Shown here: positions 34,833 to 42,437 of the stretch, in pieces
Layout: each line of letters begins with the position of its first letter
Numbering within the stretch: the first letter of the stretch is position 1
Assembly (NCBI GenBank): GCA_018645005.1
Contig: JABGPJ010000077.1
Location: 1-42,437 of the forward strand
Length of the DNA: 42,437 nucleotides
Direction: 5' to 3'
Source of the DNA: Deltaproteobacteria bacterium
GTDB taxonomy: Bacteria; SAR324; XYD2-FULL-50-16
The notes under the pieces: model-generated
Seen by the model: only the letters and a program-made list of their open reading frames with translations
What the model was told of the DNA's origin: nothing
The model's database searches: none
Program-made: the position numbers and the translations under genes

Positions 34833-36563
34833 ATGAGTGTTCCGGTTCAGACATTAAATAAAGAACAGAGAGTCTGGTACGCCAACTTGGTGATTTCAGC
34901 TATTTTAGCCGATGATGAAATCAGCCCATCCGAGGTGGATTTTCTGAAACAGGTCATTGTCATTGTCTCCGATCCTGAGAAGAAAAAGGAGTTGATGCAG
35001 CGGATCAGTTTAAAAAAGAAATTTCCGCTGACAGAACCTCCCGGTTTTGCCAAGGAGATTCTGGCGGCGATCTTTATTGAGTTATCTCTGATCATGATTT
35101 CGGATCTGGATTTTGCGGACGATGAAAAAGCTTTTTTGAAAACAGTTGCTGACCTGTTCCGATTTGAAAAAACCTATTACCTGGAGCTTATGCGCTGGGC
35201 AGAAGAGGGGTTGGAGTGGAAAAACTCTCAACAGGATCTTCTTTCCGGAGATGATAGCATTGAAAATTTTCAGGTTTCATTGGGACAGCTGAATTCAGAA
35301 CAGAGAAAATGGTACGCCCAGACCCTGATTGCTATCATTATGCTGGATGGTGCCATTGATGAAATGGAGTTGAGTTTCCTGAAGGCCGCTGTCTCATTTG
35401 TAGACAATAAAAAAGATCAGATGGAATTGATGGGGTATGTGCGCAATAAAATGTCACCGCCTCTGAAAAGACCTCCTGACATGTCCGAGCCGGTGCTGAT
35501 CCATATATTTATTGAGGTCATACGCATTGTGTCTGCTGATGAAAGTCTCTCCTACGCTGAACAGGCCCATTTAAAGCAGATTTCCGATCTTTGTGGCTTT
35601 GACGCAAGTCAGTTCGAGAAGTGTGTTGCCTGGTGTAATCGAGGTATTTCCTGGATGCAGAACAAAAATCCTTTGATTACGAACTGTAAAGTCGTTGAGA
35701 AGAAACAGCTAGGCTCCCTTTCTGGAGGCAGTTTGGCAGTGAATCCCGAAAATAGTTCTATCCTGAATCGGGAGTTCAACTGTTTTGTCTGTGGGTCCAA
35801 ACAGAAAGTCAAGGCTTTCCAGCTAAAGCCTCACACCCAGGAGGCGAATCGAAATATTTTTGGTATTACTTCGTATTTGGCAAGCATGGAGGGGCATGAT
35901 TATATCGACTTTAACAAAATCCGGATAATTACCTGTCCAACCTGCCTGTTTTCCAGTATCAACAAGGATCTATTCAGAAAGACTGAAAGGGAGAAGACAC
36001 CTGATATACTGACCAATCAAAAGTTCAGAACTGCCTGGATCAAAGATGTCAAAAACAGACACGCAAGTCTGGCCGGGAAAATGAAGGAGCTTGATTCCTT
36101 AAATCCCTCCGGGGAAGCCGTCATCAAGTCTTATGAACTTGCTATCCAGTCGGCAAGCATGCTGGGGGTTGCCAACAATGACGAATCTCAGAAGTGGCAA
36201 GCGGTTACGCTGTTGATGACACTGGCGGAGATTCAGATGAACAATGGGGATGTGGAAGTGGCGGAATCCTATCTGGAAAAGGCCAGGGAACGGGCAGACA
36301 ATCTGTTTAAAAACGCAGGCCATGCCATTGTTTCGTTTAAAGCAGCCCGCCTGCTGTTGTTTATTGGGCTTTTCCGGGATGATGTCCGTACGTCAGGGAC
36401 CTATCTGGATTTTCTCAGGGAATATCATTTTGAAAAACAGGATACCATGTCGACCCCTGAGCAAAATGTCTTGAGAAAAGTGTATGGTGAAGTCAAGAAG
36501 GTGGTACAGGATCGGTCTGATTATACCAAGGACCAGCTGCTGGGATTCCATAAAAACATATGA
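34833..36563 (+). CDS. two TerB-like domains plus DUF2225-like zinc ribbon and helical tail
   Basis: A 576-residue soluble protein with three parts. Residues about 8-130 and 150-275 are two copies of a TerB-like helical domain, recognisable from the repeated openings EQRVWYANLVISAILADDEI and EQRKWYAQTLIAIIMLDGAI and from paired acidic helices. Next is a zinc-ribbon segment with C317/C320 and C368/C371 (CFVCG and CPTC) in the spacing of DUF2225. The last 170 residues are TPR-like helices (ALAEIQMNNGD-type pattern near 470, VAESYLEKARERADN). TerB domains are linked to metal or stress sensing at membranes; DUF2225 function is unknown. It is co-transcribed with the methyltransferase. Confidence 0.7.
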   Translation: MSVPVQTLNKEQRVWYANLVISAILADDEISPSEVDFLKQVIVIVSDPEKKKELMQRISLKKKFPLTEPPGFAKEILAAIFIELSLIMISDLDFADDEKAFLKTVADLFRFEKTYYLELMRWAEEGLEWKNSQQDLLSGDDSIENFQVSLGQLNSEQRKWYAQTLIAIIMLDGAIDEMELSFLKAAVSFVDNKKDQMELMGYVRNKMSPPLKRPPDMSEPVLIHIFIEVIRIVSADESLSYAEQAHLKQISDLCGFDASQFEKCVAWCNRGISWMQNKNPLITNCKVVEKKQLGSLSGGSLAVNPENSSILNREFNCFVCGSKQKVKAFQLKPHTQEANRNIFGITSYLASMEGHDYIDFNKIRIITCPTCLFSSINKDLFRKTEREKTPDILTNQKFRTAWIKDVKNRHASLAGKMKELDSLNPSGEAVIKSYELAIQSASMLGVANNDESQKWQAVTLLMTLAEIQMNNGDVEVAESYLEKARERADNLFKNAGHAIVSFKAARLLLFIGLFRDDVRTSGTYLDFLREYHFEKQDTMSTPEQNVLRKVYGEVKKVVQDRSDYTKDQLLGFHKNI

Positions 36564-36660
36564 TCTCGTCTGCAGCAGACAATGGCTGCATGATTACCTC
36601 CCCCCTTGCCCCCTCAAAAGGGGATTAAGCAGAAAGAATGTTCCTGAAAAACAGACGAGA
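36564..36660. repeat. inverted repeat enclosing a C-rich hairpin, upstream of ileS
   Basis: TCTCGTCTG (36564-36572) and CAGACGAGA (36652-36660) are perfect 9-base inverted repeats. Inside lies a C-rich stretch and the hairpin CCCCT/AGGGG (36610-36614, 36619-36623). It begins just after the preceding stop codon and could be a terminator or a dispersed REP-like element. The remaining 370 bases before ileS show no gene, and I saw no T-box leader. Confidence 0.4.
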
Positions 36661-37033
36661 GATAGTAGCGGGACAATGTTTTGGCAATTTTTCGACAAAA
36701 TGCAGTTGTCCTTATCGCTCGGTTTTTTTATACTGTCTAATGTAGTTGAGAAGACCGGTACTGAAAGATACCTGAAACCTCAAAGATTTTCTGTTTACTT
36801 GCCCTCCCTTGAAAACTGGAAGAATCTTCCCTGAGATGTTGTTGTTAGATGTCCGGTTGGCTGTTCGGTAATCAAACGACTGGCGGTTTTCTTAACAAAT
36901 CTTGTCATTGAAATAGTTATTCAGAGATTATTTCCACAAATTCCCTTTTTGAGAACGGTTCTGGGGAATGCTGGTACAATCAGCAATTCTGAATAACAAA
37001 CCTGTAAAACGATCAAGTAATCTTGGATGCCCC

Positions 37034-40000
37034 ATGTTTAAGTCGATAAAAAGTAAAGTGAATTTCGCCCGGATGGAAGAGGCGTTGCTGGATTATTGGG
37101 ATGAAAATCTAATATTTGAAAAATCTGTTGAAGAGCGATCGGATCAAAACACTTACTTTTTTTATGATGGGCCCCCCTTCGCTACCGGGTTGCCTCATTA
37201 CGGGCATCTGATTGCGAGTACCATCAAGGATGTGGTTCCTCGTTACCAGACGATGTTGGGTAAAAAAATCGAACGTCGTTTTGGCTGGGATTGTCACGGT
37301 CTGCCGGTCGAATTTGAAGTGGAAAAAGAACTGGGGCTGAATGGTTCTGCCGATATCGAAGCCTACGGTGTGGACAAGTTCAACGAGAAGTGCCGCAGCA
37401 TCGTTTTGCGTTACGCTAACGAGTGGAAACGCACCATCCGCAGGCTGGGTAGATGGGTGGATATGGAAAACGACTACAAAACCATGGAAGTCAACTTCAT
37501 GGAGTCGATCTGGTGGGTGTTTAAAACACTCTGGGATAAAGATCTGATCTATGTCAGCAAAAAAATCGTGGCATTCAGCCCCCGACTCAGCACCCCACTT
37601 TCCAATTTTGAAGTAAATCTGGGATACAAGGACACCCAGGATCCATCTGTAACGATTAAGTTCAAGGTCAAGGATGAACCGAATTCTTTCGTCCTGGCAT
37701 GGACCACCACCCCTTGGACACTGATCTCCAATTTAGCGCTGGCGGTTCATCCGCAAGTGACATATGTGCGCGTGAAGCTTGCAGATGAAGTCTACTACCT
37801 GGCCAAAGACCTGTTGGAAAAGACACTGGGAGAGGAGGCCAAGGTCGGTATTGAAGCTGAAATGCTCGGAAGTGAGCTGGAAGGAATGGCTTACGAACCG
37901 CTTTTCCCTTACTTCGCGGAGAAAGCGGCTGATGGGGCCTTCAAGGTGGTTCTGGGAGATTATGTCTCTACTGAGACGGGTACCGGAGTGGTACATACAG
38001 CCCCCAGTTTTGGCGAGGATGACTTTGTGACCGGTAAGCGATACAATTTGCCCCATGTTTTTCCGATGGATGATAGCGGTTATTTTACTGCCGAGGCCAC
38101 CGATTTTGCAGGGCAGTATTTCAAGGATGCCGATAAAGCGATTATCAAAGCCCTGAAAGAGCGGCAGCTGGTTTTAAAACATGAAACACTCGTTCACAGT
38201 TATCCTTTTTGCTGGCGTTCTGGCGCTCCCTTGATGTATCGAACCATCCCCAGTTGGTTTGTCAATGTGGAGAAGATCAAGTCAACGATGCTGGAGAACA
38301 ATCAGCAGATCACCTGGTCGCCGGACCACATTAAAAACGGAAGAATGGGTAAGTGGCTGGAAGGTTCACGGGATTGGGCGATCAGCCGTAACCGGTATTG
38401 GGGAAATCCGATTCCAGTCTGGATTTGTGACAGTTGTGGTGAAAAGCATTGTATGGGTAGCAAGCAGGAATTAGAAGCGCTTTGTGGAGAGCAGCTGACG
38501 GATCTGCATTCCCATTTTGTGGACAGTCTCACTTTTGGCTGCAGCAAATGCGAGGGAACAATGAAGCGTACTCCGGAAGTGTTGGATTGTTGGTTTGAAT
38601 CCGGTTCCATGCCATACGGTCAGCAGCACTATCCCTTTGAAAACAGGGAAGAGTTTGATCAACATTTTCCGGCAGATTTCATCAGCGAAGGTCTGGACCA
38701 GACCCGGGGCTGGTTTTATACGTTGCTGATCCTGGGGACGGCGCTTTTCGAGAAGCCCGCTTTTATGAACTGTATCGTCAATGGGCTGGTTCTGGCAGAA
38801 GATGGAAAAAAGATGAGCAAAAGTCTCAAGAATTTTCCTGATCCCTGGGATATGCTCAATAAATATGGAGCAGATGTCGTACGACTCTATATGCTGAACT
38901 CAGGAGCCGTGCGTGGTGACGATCTACAGTTTTCAGAAAACGGTCTGCAGGAGACACTGCGGAACACGATGCTCCCCTTGTGGAACGGGCTCAGTTTTTT
39001 TACCACCTACGCCAACATTGATAACTGGCAACCGACTCAGGTTGAAGATGTCGCAGAACTCTCCAACCCGTTGGATCGTTGGATTCTCTCCCGTTTGAAC
39101 CATTTGCTGCTGGATGTGCGAACAGCCATGGATAACTATGATCTCAATGGCGCCGTTGCTCCATTTGTGGGATTTGTGGATATGCTGACGAACTGGTACA
39201 TCCGCAGAAGCCGCAGGCGTTTCTGGAAAGCCGGTGATGGAGATGATAAAAACCAGGCATATAAAACTCTGTTTACTGTTCTGATGGAGTTTTGCAAGGC
39301 GATTGCCCCCTTTATCCCTTTCATCTCAGAAGAGATCTATCAGGTGTTGAAAAACGATTCGATGCCGGAAAGCGTTCATCTCTGTCTATATCCTGAAGTC
39401 AAACGCGAATTTATTGACGAAAAACTGGAGCAGGAGATGGACATCATTCTCAAAAGCGTCAATATGGGTCGGGCCTTGCGAGCCAAACATCAGATAAAGA
39501 TCAGGCAGCCACTGCAGAAAATCACCCTTCTAACCAAGAATACAGCCGTTCAGGGTGTGCTGGGAGGGATGTCGTTACTAATCACCGATGAGCTGAATGT
39601 GAAGGAGGTTGAAATTGCCCAGAACGAAGAGGATCTGGTGAAACTGATAGCCAAACCCAATCTCAGGCTGCTGGGGCCAAAATTCGGTAAAAAACTGAAG
39701 GATATCAGGCCTCAGATTGAAGCGCTGACTGCCAAAGAAATTGTCGAACTGCAGAATGGCGGTAAGAAGAACATTACCCTGGAGGGTGAGGATTTCGAAA
39801 TCGGAATCGAAGAGATCTTTATCGAGCGCCATCAGAAAGAAGGGATTGTTACAGAAAGCGAAGGGGATGTGACCGTTGCCCTCGATATTCAACTCAACGA
39901 TGAGCTGACAGCCGAGGGCTTCGCCCGGGAATTTATCAACAAGGTGCAGCAGACCCGCAAAGAGATGGATCTGGAAGTTGTCGATCGTATCGATGTTGTA

Positions 40001-40165
40001 TACAGCGCCAGCGATATCCTGAAAAATGCTCTCGAAAAACATCAGTCATACATCAAGACTGAAACATTGGCTCACACCCTGGAATCTGTCTCCAGTAAAG
40101 ACGACGGCTTTGTGGACTGGATTTTGAACGAAGAAAACTGCGCCATCAAAGTCAGTAAGATCTAG
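37034..40165 (+). CDS. ileS: isoleucyl-tRNA synthetase, eukaryote-like (type 2)
   Basis: Charges tRNA-Ile. I place the start at ATG 37034 (GGA at 37025-37027) because MFKSIKSKVNF is where the family begins; an upstream in-frame ATG at 36968 adds 22 atypical residues. The 1043-residue class I enzyme has PPFATGLPHYGHL (HIGH motif, 55-58), a CP1 editing domain with TTTPWTLISNLALAVHP, and KMSKS at 593-597. It ends with a long helical C-domain rather than the zinc finger of E. coli IleRS. The ATGLPHYGH block and length mark the type 2 form found in eukaryotes and some bacteria. Known type 2 enzymes are often poorly inhibited by mupirocin. Confidence 0.96.
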   Translation: MFKSIKSKVNFARMEEALLDYWDENLIFEKSVEERSDQNTYFFYDGPPFATGLPHYGHLIASTIKDVVPRYQTMLGKKIERRFGWDCHGLPVEFEVEKELGLNGSADIEAYGVDKFNEKCRSIVLRYANEWKRTIRRLGRWVDMENDYKTMEVNFMESIWWVFKTLWDKDLIYVSKKIVAFSPRLSTPLSNFEVNLGYKDTQDPSVTIKFKVKDEPNSFVLAWTTTPWTLISNLALAVHPQVTYVRVKLADEVYYLAKDLLEKTLGEEAKVGIEAEMLGSELEGMAYEPLFPYFAEKAADGAFKVVLGDYVSTETGTGVVHTAPSFGEDDFVTGKRYNLPHVFPMDDSGYFTAEATDFAGQYFKDADKAIIKALKERQLVLKHETLVHSYPFCWRSGAPLMYRTIPSWFVNVEKIKSTMLENNQQITWSPDHIKNGRMGKWLEGSRDWAISRNRYWGNPIPVWICDSCGEKHCMGSKQELEALCGEQLTDLHSHFVDSLTFGCSKCEGTMKRTPEVLDCWFESGSMPYGQQHYPFENREEFDQHFPADFISEGLDQTRGWFYTLLILGTALFEKPAFMNCIVNGLVLAEDGKKMSKSLKNFPDPWDMLNKYGADVVRLYMLNSGAVRGDDLQFSENGLQETLRNTMLPLWNGLSFFTTYANIDNWQPTQVEDVAELSNPLDRWILSRLNHLLLDVRTAMDNYDLNGAVAPFVGFVDMLTNWYIRRSRRRFWKAGDGDDKNQAYKTLFTVLMEFCKAIAPFIPFISEEIYQVLKNDSMPESVHLCLYPEVKREFIDEKLEQEMDIILKSVNMGRALRAKHQIKIRQPLQKITLLTKNTAVQGVLGGMSLLITDELNVKEVEIAQNEEDLVKLIAKPNLRLLGPKFGKKLKDIRPQIEALTAKEIVELQNGGKKNITLEGEDFEIGIEEIFIERHQKEGIVTESEGDVTVALDIQLNDELTAEGFAREFINKVQQTRKEMDLEVVDRIDVVYSASDILKNALEKHQSYIKTETLAHTLESVSSKDDGFVDWILNEENCAIKVSKI

Positions 40166-40190
40166 CCTCAACCCCTAACCACTTCCTTTT

Positions 40191-40218
40191 GAGAATCTGC
40201 TAATCCCTGCGGATTCTC
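40191..40218 (+). terminator. hairpin after ileS
   Basis: GAGAATC (40191-40197) and GATTCTC (40212-40218) form a perfect 7-base-pair stem, extended inward by a GC/GC pair after one mismatch. It starts 26 bases past the ileS stop. No strong T-run follows. Confidence 0.4.
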
Positions 40219-40229
40219 TGATCCTTCCA

Positions 40230-40276
40230 AATTGCCGATCACCCAGTAATTGCCGATCATCCGCTAATTGCCGAGC
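40230..40276. repeat. 18-base tandem repeat, about 2.6 copies
   Basis: Units begin AATTGCCGA at 40230, 40248 and 40266, each 18 bases long with a few mismatches; the third is partial. It lies between ileS and the second flagellin and has no obvious coding role. Confidence 0.7.
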
Positions 40277-40384
40277 AGCGTTACGTCCTGTCCTTTGATT
40301 CTTTGTGGGGATTTGCTTCCCCTGGCTTGCCTCGTTTTTCCTTCCCTACCCCTCACCTTATCTCTTTTATCAGAATCTCATTTC

Positions 40385-40462
40385 TTAGAGTAACTATTAC
40401 GCCCTGACAAGGGGACCAAAGATCCCCTCGGCTCAGGCAATGTGGTGAAAAGTTACTTCTAA
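40385..40462. other. three-tier nested hairpin element (possible RNA structure)
   Basis: The outer arms TTAGAGTAACT (40385-40395) and AGTTACTTCTAA (40451-40462) pair over 11 bases with one bulged T. Inside, CCTGA (40403-40407) pairs with TCAGG (40433-40437). Innermost, GGGGA (40411-40415) pairs with TCCCC (40423-40427). All three are concentric. It lies about 320 bases before the flagellin start and upstream of its promoters, so it is not part of that message from those promoters. It may be an ileS-distal terminator, a regulatory RNA or a protein-binding site. Confidence 0.5.
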
Positions 40463-40610
40463 TATTGAATTTTGAATCCCGGCTGAGAAGTGTTGCATGG
40501 CAGCACGTAACAGCGCACCTATGTGGGATTTGGCCAATGATGAGCTTCATGAATCTCTCTCTATATTGGGGCAAAGAAATTTGTTATTTGAATAAAATCA
40601 GCTAAAAGGT

Positions 40611-40637
40611 TAAAGATTTAATTTTTGATGCCGATAA
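40611..40637 (+). promoter_or_regulatory. sigma-28 (FliA) promoter P1 of flagellin 2
   Basis: TAAAGATT (40611-40618, seven of eight matches to TAAAGTTT), an 11-base spacer, then GCCGATAA (40630-40637, a perfect -10). This is the standard sigma-28 layout for late flagellar genes. Transcription would begin near 40643. Confidence 0.85.
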
Positions 40638-40692
40638 GGAGACAAGAATTAAAAAGACCTTGTGAAAATCCGGATAAAATTGAAGAAAACAT

Positions 40693-40719
40693 TAAAGTTT
40701 TAGAATCCCGTTCCGATAA
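40693..40719 (+). promoter_or_regulatory. sigma-28 (FliA) promoter P2 of flagellin 2
   Basis: TAAAGTTT (40693-40700, perfect), an 11-base spacer, then TCCGATAA (40712-40719, seven of eight). Transcription would begin near 40725, giving a leader of about 55 bases. The bases after both -10 boxes are also alike (GGAGACA then a GAAT), so the two promoters look like copies of one module 82 bases apart. Confidence 0.88.
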
Positions 40720-40779
40720 GGGAGACAGGAATCATTAACTGTTATTGACACTTATAAACCAGATTAAAAGGGACACATC

Positions 40780-42288
40780 ATGGGCTTAAGAATCAATCAT
40801 AATGTCGCAGCAATCAATTCATGGCGAAATTTAAAAGCGACCGACGAAGCCATGAGCAAAACCCTGGAAAGACTCTCTTCAGGATCGAAGATCAACCGGG
40901 CCTCTGACGGACCCGCAAACCTGGTCATCGCGGAACAGATGAAGGCTCAGGTCCAATCCATGGAACAGGCAGTCTCCAACTCGGAACTTGCTATTTCCAT
41001 GGTACAGACAGCGGAAGCCTCCCTGAACGAAGTCAATAATATACTGGTCAGTATGAGACAACTGTCATTGCATGCAGCCAATGAAGGCGCCAACGACGAT
41101 AAAATGCTGGCCGCCGACCAGGCAGAGATCGATAACGCGATCAAAACCCTGGACGGAATCGCCAAACAGGCCCAGTTCGGATCCAGGCTGCTGCTCGATG
41201 GCAGCAACGGCATCTCGGGGGTGGCTGTCGGTGAGGGCGTCCAGTTTGTCATGGCCGATGTTGAGACCCAGTCTTCACCCGCGGACGGGTACGCGATCGA
41301 TATCACCGAAGCAGCCTCCAAAGCACGGCTCTCAGGAGAGCGAGCCATGACCGAAGATGAGATCAACGCAGGGGGGATCGAGTTGACCCTCCATGAAGGG
41401 GGCAGAAGCTTTACCTACTTCTCCAAGGTGGGTGAGACCATGGATACGATCCTGCGCAACATACAGCAAAAAATTGAACAAAACGGTTTGGAATTAGAGA
41501 TGGGCGTTACTGAAGACAGCCGCTTTTTCGTGGAACACAAACAGTACGGCTCGGAACCCAGTTTCGGTGCGATCTGTTCAATCGGCGGCCTCTTGACCGA
41601 AGAGGGCAATGTGCTTCAGGAAGCGATCCAGGGCAATGACCTGCAGGGCACTATCGGCGGAGAACTGGCCCACGGAGAGGGTCAGTATCTGACTGCAGCC
41701 AAAGGGACCAAGGCAGACGGACTGGTGGTCAACTATGAAGGGGGTGTCAAATCCATTCCCCAGGTTGATGAGTCCGGACAGCCCATCTTAAATGAAGACG
41801 GTACACCGGTGGGTCCGACGGATACGATTGAGGGTGCGGTTTATGTGGCCAATAACTCCCTCAGCTTTCAGATCGGTCCATCCCAGAACCAGACAGCGTC
41901 GATTAATCTGCCCAATATCAACACCCACACCATGAGTACAAGGGTGGATAATGAAAGTGGCTTCAAGGCGCTGGCAGATATCGATGTGACGACCTATCAG
42001 GGTGCCCAGGATGCACTGAAGATGATCGACCAGTCCGTCTACGAGATCACCTCTGCCAGGGGAAGCCTGGGGGCCTTCCAGAAGAACACCCTGGAATCGA
42101 ACCTCAACAACTTGAGGTACTCTTCTGAGAACCTGGTGGCAGCAGAATCCACCATCAGGGATACCGATATGGCCAAAGAGATGAGCGAATTTACCAAGCA
42201 GCAGATCTTGCTGGCAGCAGGCACCGCGATGCTGGGACAGGCAAACCAGACACCAAAGGCGGTCTTGTCACTGCTCAACGCACAATAA
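40780..42288 (+). CDS. fliC: flagellin (paralogue 2)
   Basis: Filament subunit of 502 residues. Conserved N-terminal helices (MGLRINHNVAAINSWRNLKA, LERLSSGSKINRASDGPANL, MRQLSLHAANEGAND) and C-terminal helices (LGAFQKNTLESNLNNLRYSS, AAGTAMLGQANQTPKAVLSL) frame a middle domain at about 165-400. That domain is laid out like the one in the flagellin at 685, with extra acidic, Pro/Gly-rich residues near 330-345 (DESGQPILNEDGTPVGP). Codons are more C-ending than in neighbouring genes, as expected for a highly expressed protein. GGGA at 40770-40773 precedes the ATG. Two sigma-28 promoters drive it, and fliS follows 104 bases after the stop. Confidence 0.97.
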   Translation: MGLRINHNVAAINSWRNLKATDEAMSKTLERLSSGSKINRASDGPANLVIAEQMKAQVQSMEQAVSNSELAISMVQTAEASLNEVNNILVSMRQLSLHAANEGANDDKMLAADQAEIDNAIKTLDGIAKQAQFGSRLLLDGSNGISGVAVGEGVQFVMADVETQSSPADGYAIDITEAASKARLSGERAMTEDEINAGGIELTLHEGGRSFTYFSKVGETMDTILRNIQQKIEQNGLELEMGVTEDSRFFVEHKQYGSEPSFGAICSIGGLLTEEGNVLQEAIQGNDLQGTIGGELAHGEGQYLTAAKGTKADGLVVNYEGGVKSIPQVDESGQPILNEDGTPVGPTDTIEGAVYVANNSLSFQIGPSQNQTASINLPNINTHTMSTRVDNESGFKALADIDVTTYQGAQDALKMIDQSVYEITSARGSLGAFQKNTLESNLNNLRYSSENLVAAESTIRDTDMAKEMSEFTKQQILLAAGTAMLGQANQTPKAVLSLLNAQ

Positions 42289-42298
42289 GCAACGTCAA

Positions 42299-42346
42299 GG
42301 GGGCAACCCCCCTGAAATAAGAACCAGGCGGCTATAAAACCGCCTG
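42299..42346 (+). terminator. pair of GC-rich hairpins between flagellin 2 and fliS
   Basis: GGGGG (42299-42303) pairs with CCCCC (42307-42311), and CAGGCGG (42325-42331) pairs with CCGCCTG (42340-42346) around an AT-rich loop. There is no T-run. They may act as a partial terminator or as a stabilising 3' end that keeps flagellin message more abundant than fliS. Confidence 0.45.
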
Positions 42347-42392
42347 CCAAAGCAGTACGAATTATCAATATCCATAAACAAAGGAGGCCGTC

Positions 42393-42437
42393 ATGGCTCA
42401 GGGAAGACCGTATCAGGCATATCAGAACACCCAGGTC
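42393..42437 (+). CDS. fliS: start of flagellin chaperone FliS (partial)
   Basis: ATG 42393 follows a perfect AAGGAGG (42381-42387). The 15 residues visible, MAQGRPYQAYQNTQV, match the N-terminus of FliS, which has a conserved YxxYxxxxV segment. FliS binds the flagellin C-terminus in the cytoplasm to prevent early polymerisation and is usually encoded just after flagellin. The gene runs off the right edge. Confidence 0.75.
   Translation, partial: MAQGRPYQAYQNTQV

Noticed and set aside
36661-37033. T-box or other aminoacyl-tRNA-responsive leader before ileS
   Set aside because: I could not find a T-box consensus or a convincing antiterminator/terminator pair.

Overview
The window looks like chromosomal core DNA from a motile, Gram-negative (diderm) bacterium of moderate GC content. 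It carries two long flagellins, a motA-motB pair, a FlaG protein, a FlgN-like chaperone and the start of fliS. Around these are housekeeping genes: glmS, a GlmU-like enzyme, rodZ, pdxB, argJ, ftsZ, ftsA, hemW, sucC-sucD, mnmE and ileS. Lipoproteins, SPOR domains and an MJ0042-type zinc-ribbon/DUF3426 protein suggest a delta-like proteobacterial lineage (SAR324 and relatives are one guess). A eukaryote-type IleRS and a protein that resembles the spirochete cytoplasmic filament protein CfpA are shared with spirochetes. I cannot place the organism more precisely by eye. I see no phage, CRISPR array, intact insertion sequence, rRNA or tRNA.

Layout. 1-2139: non-coding leader with inverted repeats, then flagellin 1 (+). 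2229-6094 (-): GlmU-like nucleotidyltransferase, glmS and a HAD phosphatase, an amino-sugar/envelope precursor group. 6214-14259 (-): ftsA, ftsZ, a membrane protein with an FHA-like tail, a second FHA protein, argJ, pdxB, a possible 51-residue protein and rodZ. 14590-16007 (-): a SPOR lipoprotein and an unknown protein. 16617-18763 (+): a secreted Gln-rich coiled-coil protein and hemW. 19279-21375 (+): sucC-sucD. 21872-23758 (+): the CfpA-like protein. 23804-25207 (-): zinc-ribbon/DUF3426 protein. 26049-28640 (+): two secreted proteins, the first ending in a LytR_C-like domain. 28748-31892 (-): lipoprotein, mnmE, FlgN-like, FlaG and a small unknown. 32377-33830 (+): motA-motB. 34167-36563 (+): O-methyltransferase and a two-TerB plus DUF2225-like protein. 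37034-40165 (+): ileS. 40385-42437 (+): a structured element, two near-consensus sigma-28 promoters, flagellin 2 and the start of fliS.

Two themes recur. The first is cell shape and division (ftsA/Z, rodZ, SPOR, glmS, and FHA proteins that could link division to Thr phosphorylation). The second is motility, spread over at least four separate loci. The most unusual items are the CfpA-like filament protein, the FHA pair directly behind ftsZ, the TerB-TerB-DUF2225-like architecture, the GlmU-like enzyme with a degraded nucleotide-binding signature, and the duplicated sigma-28 promoter module. All family assignments come from reading motifs; no database search was run.
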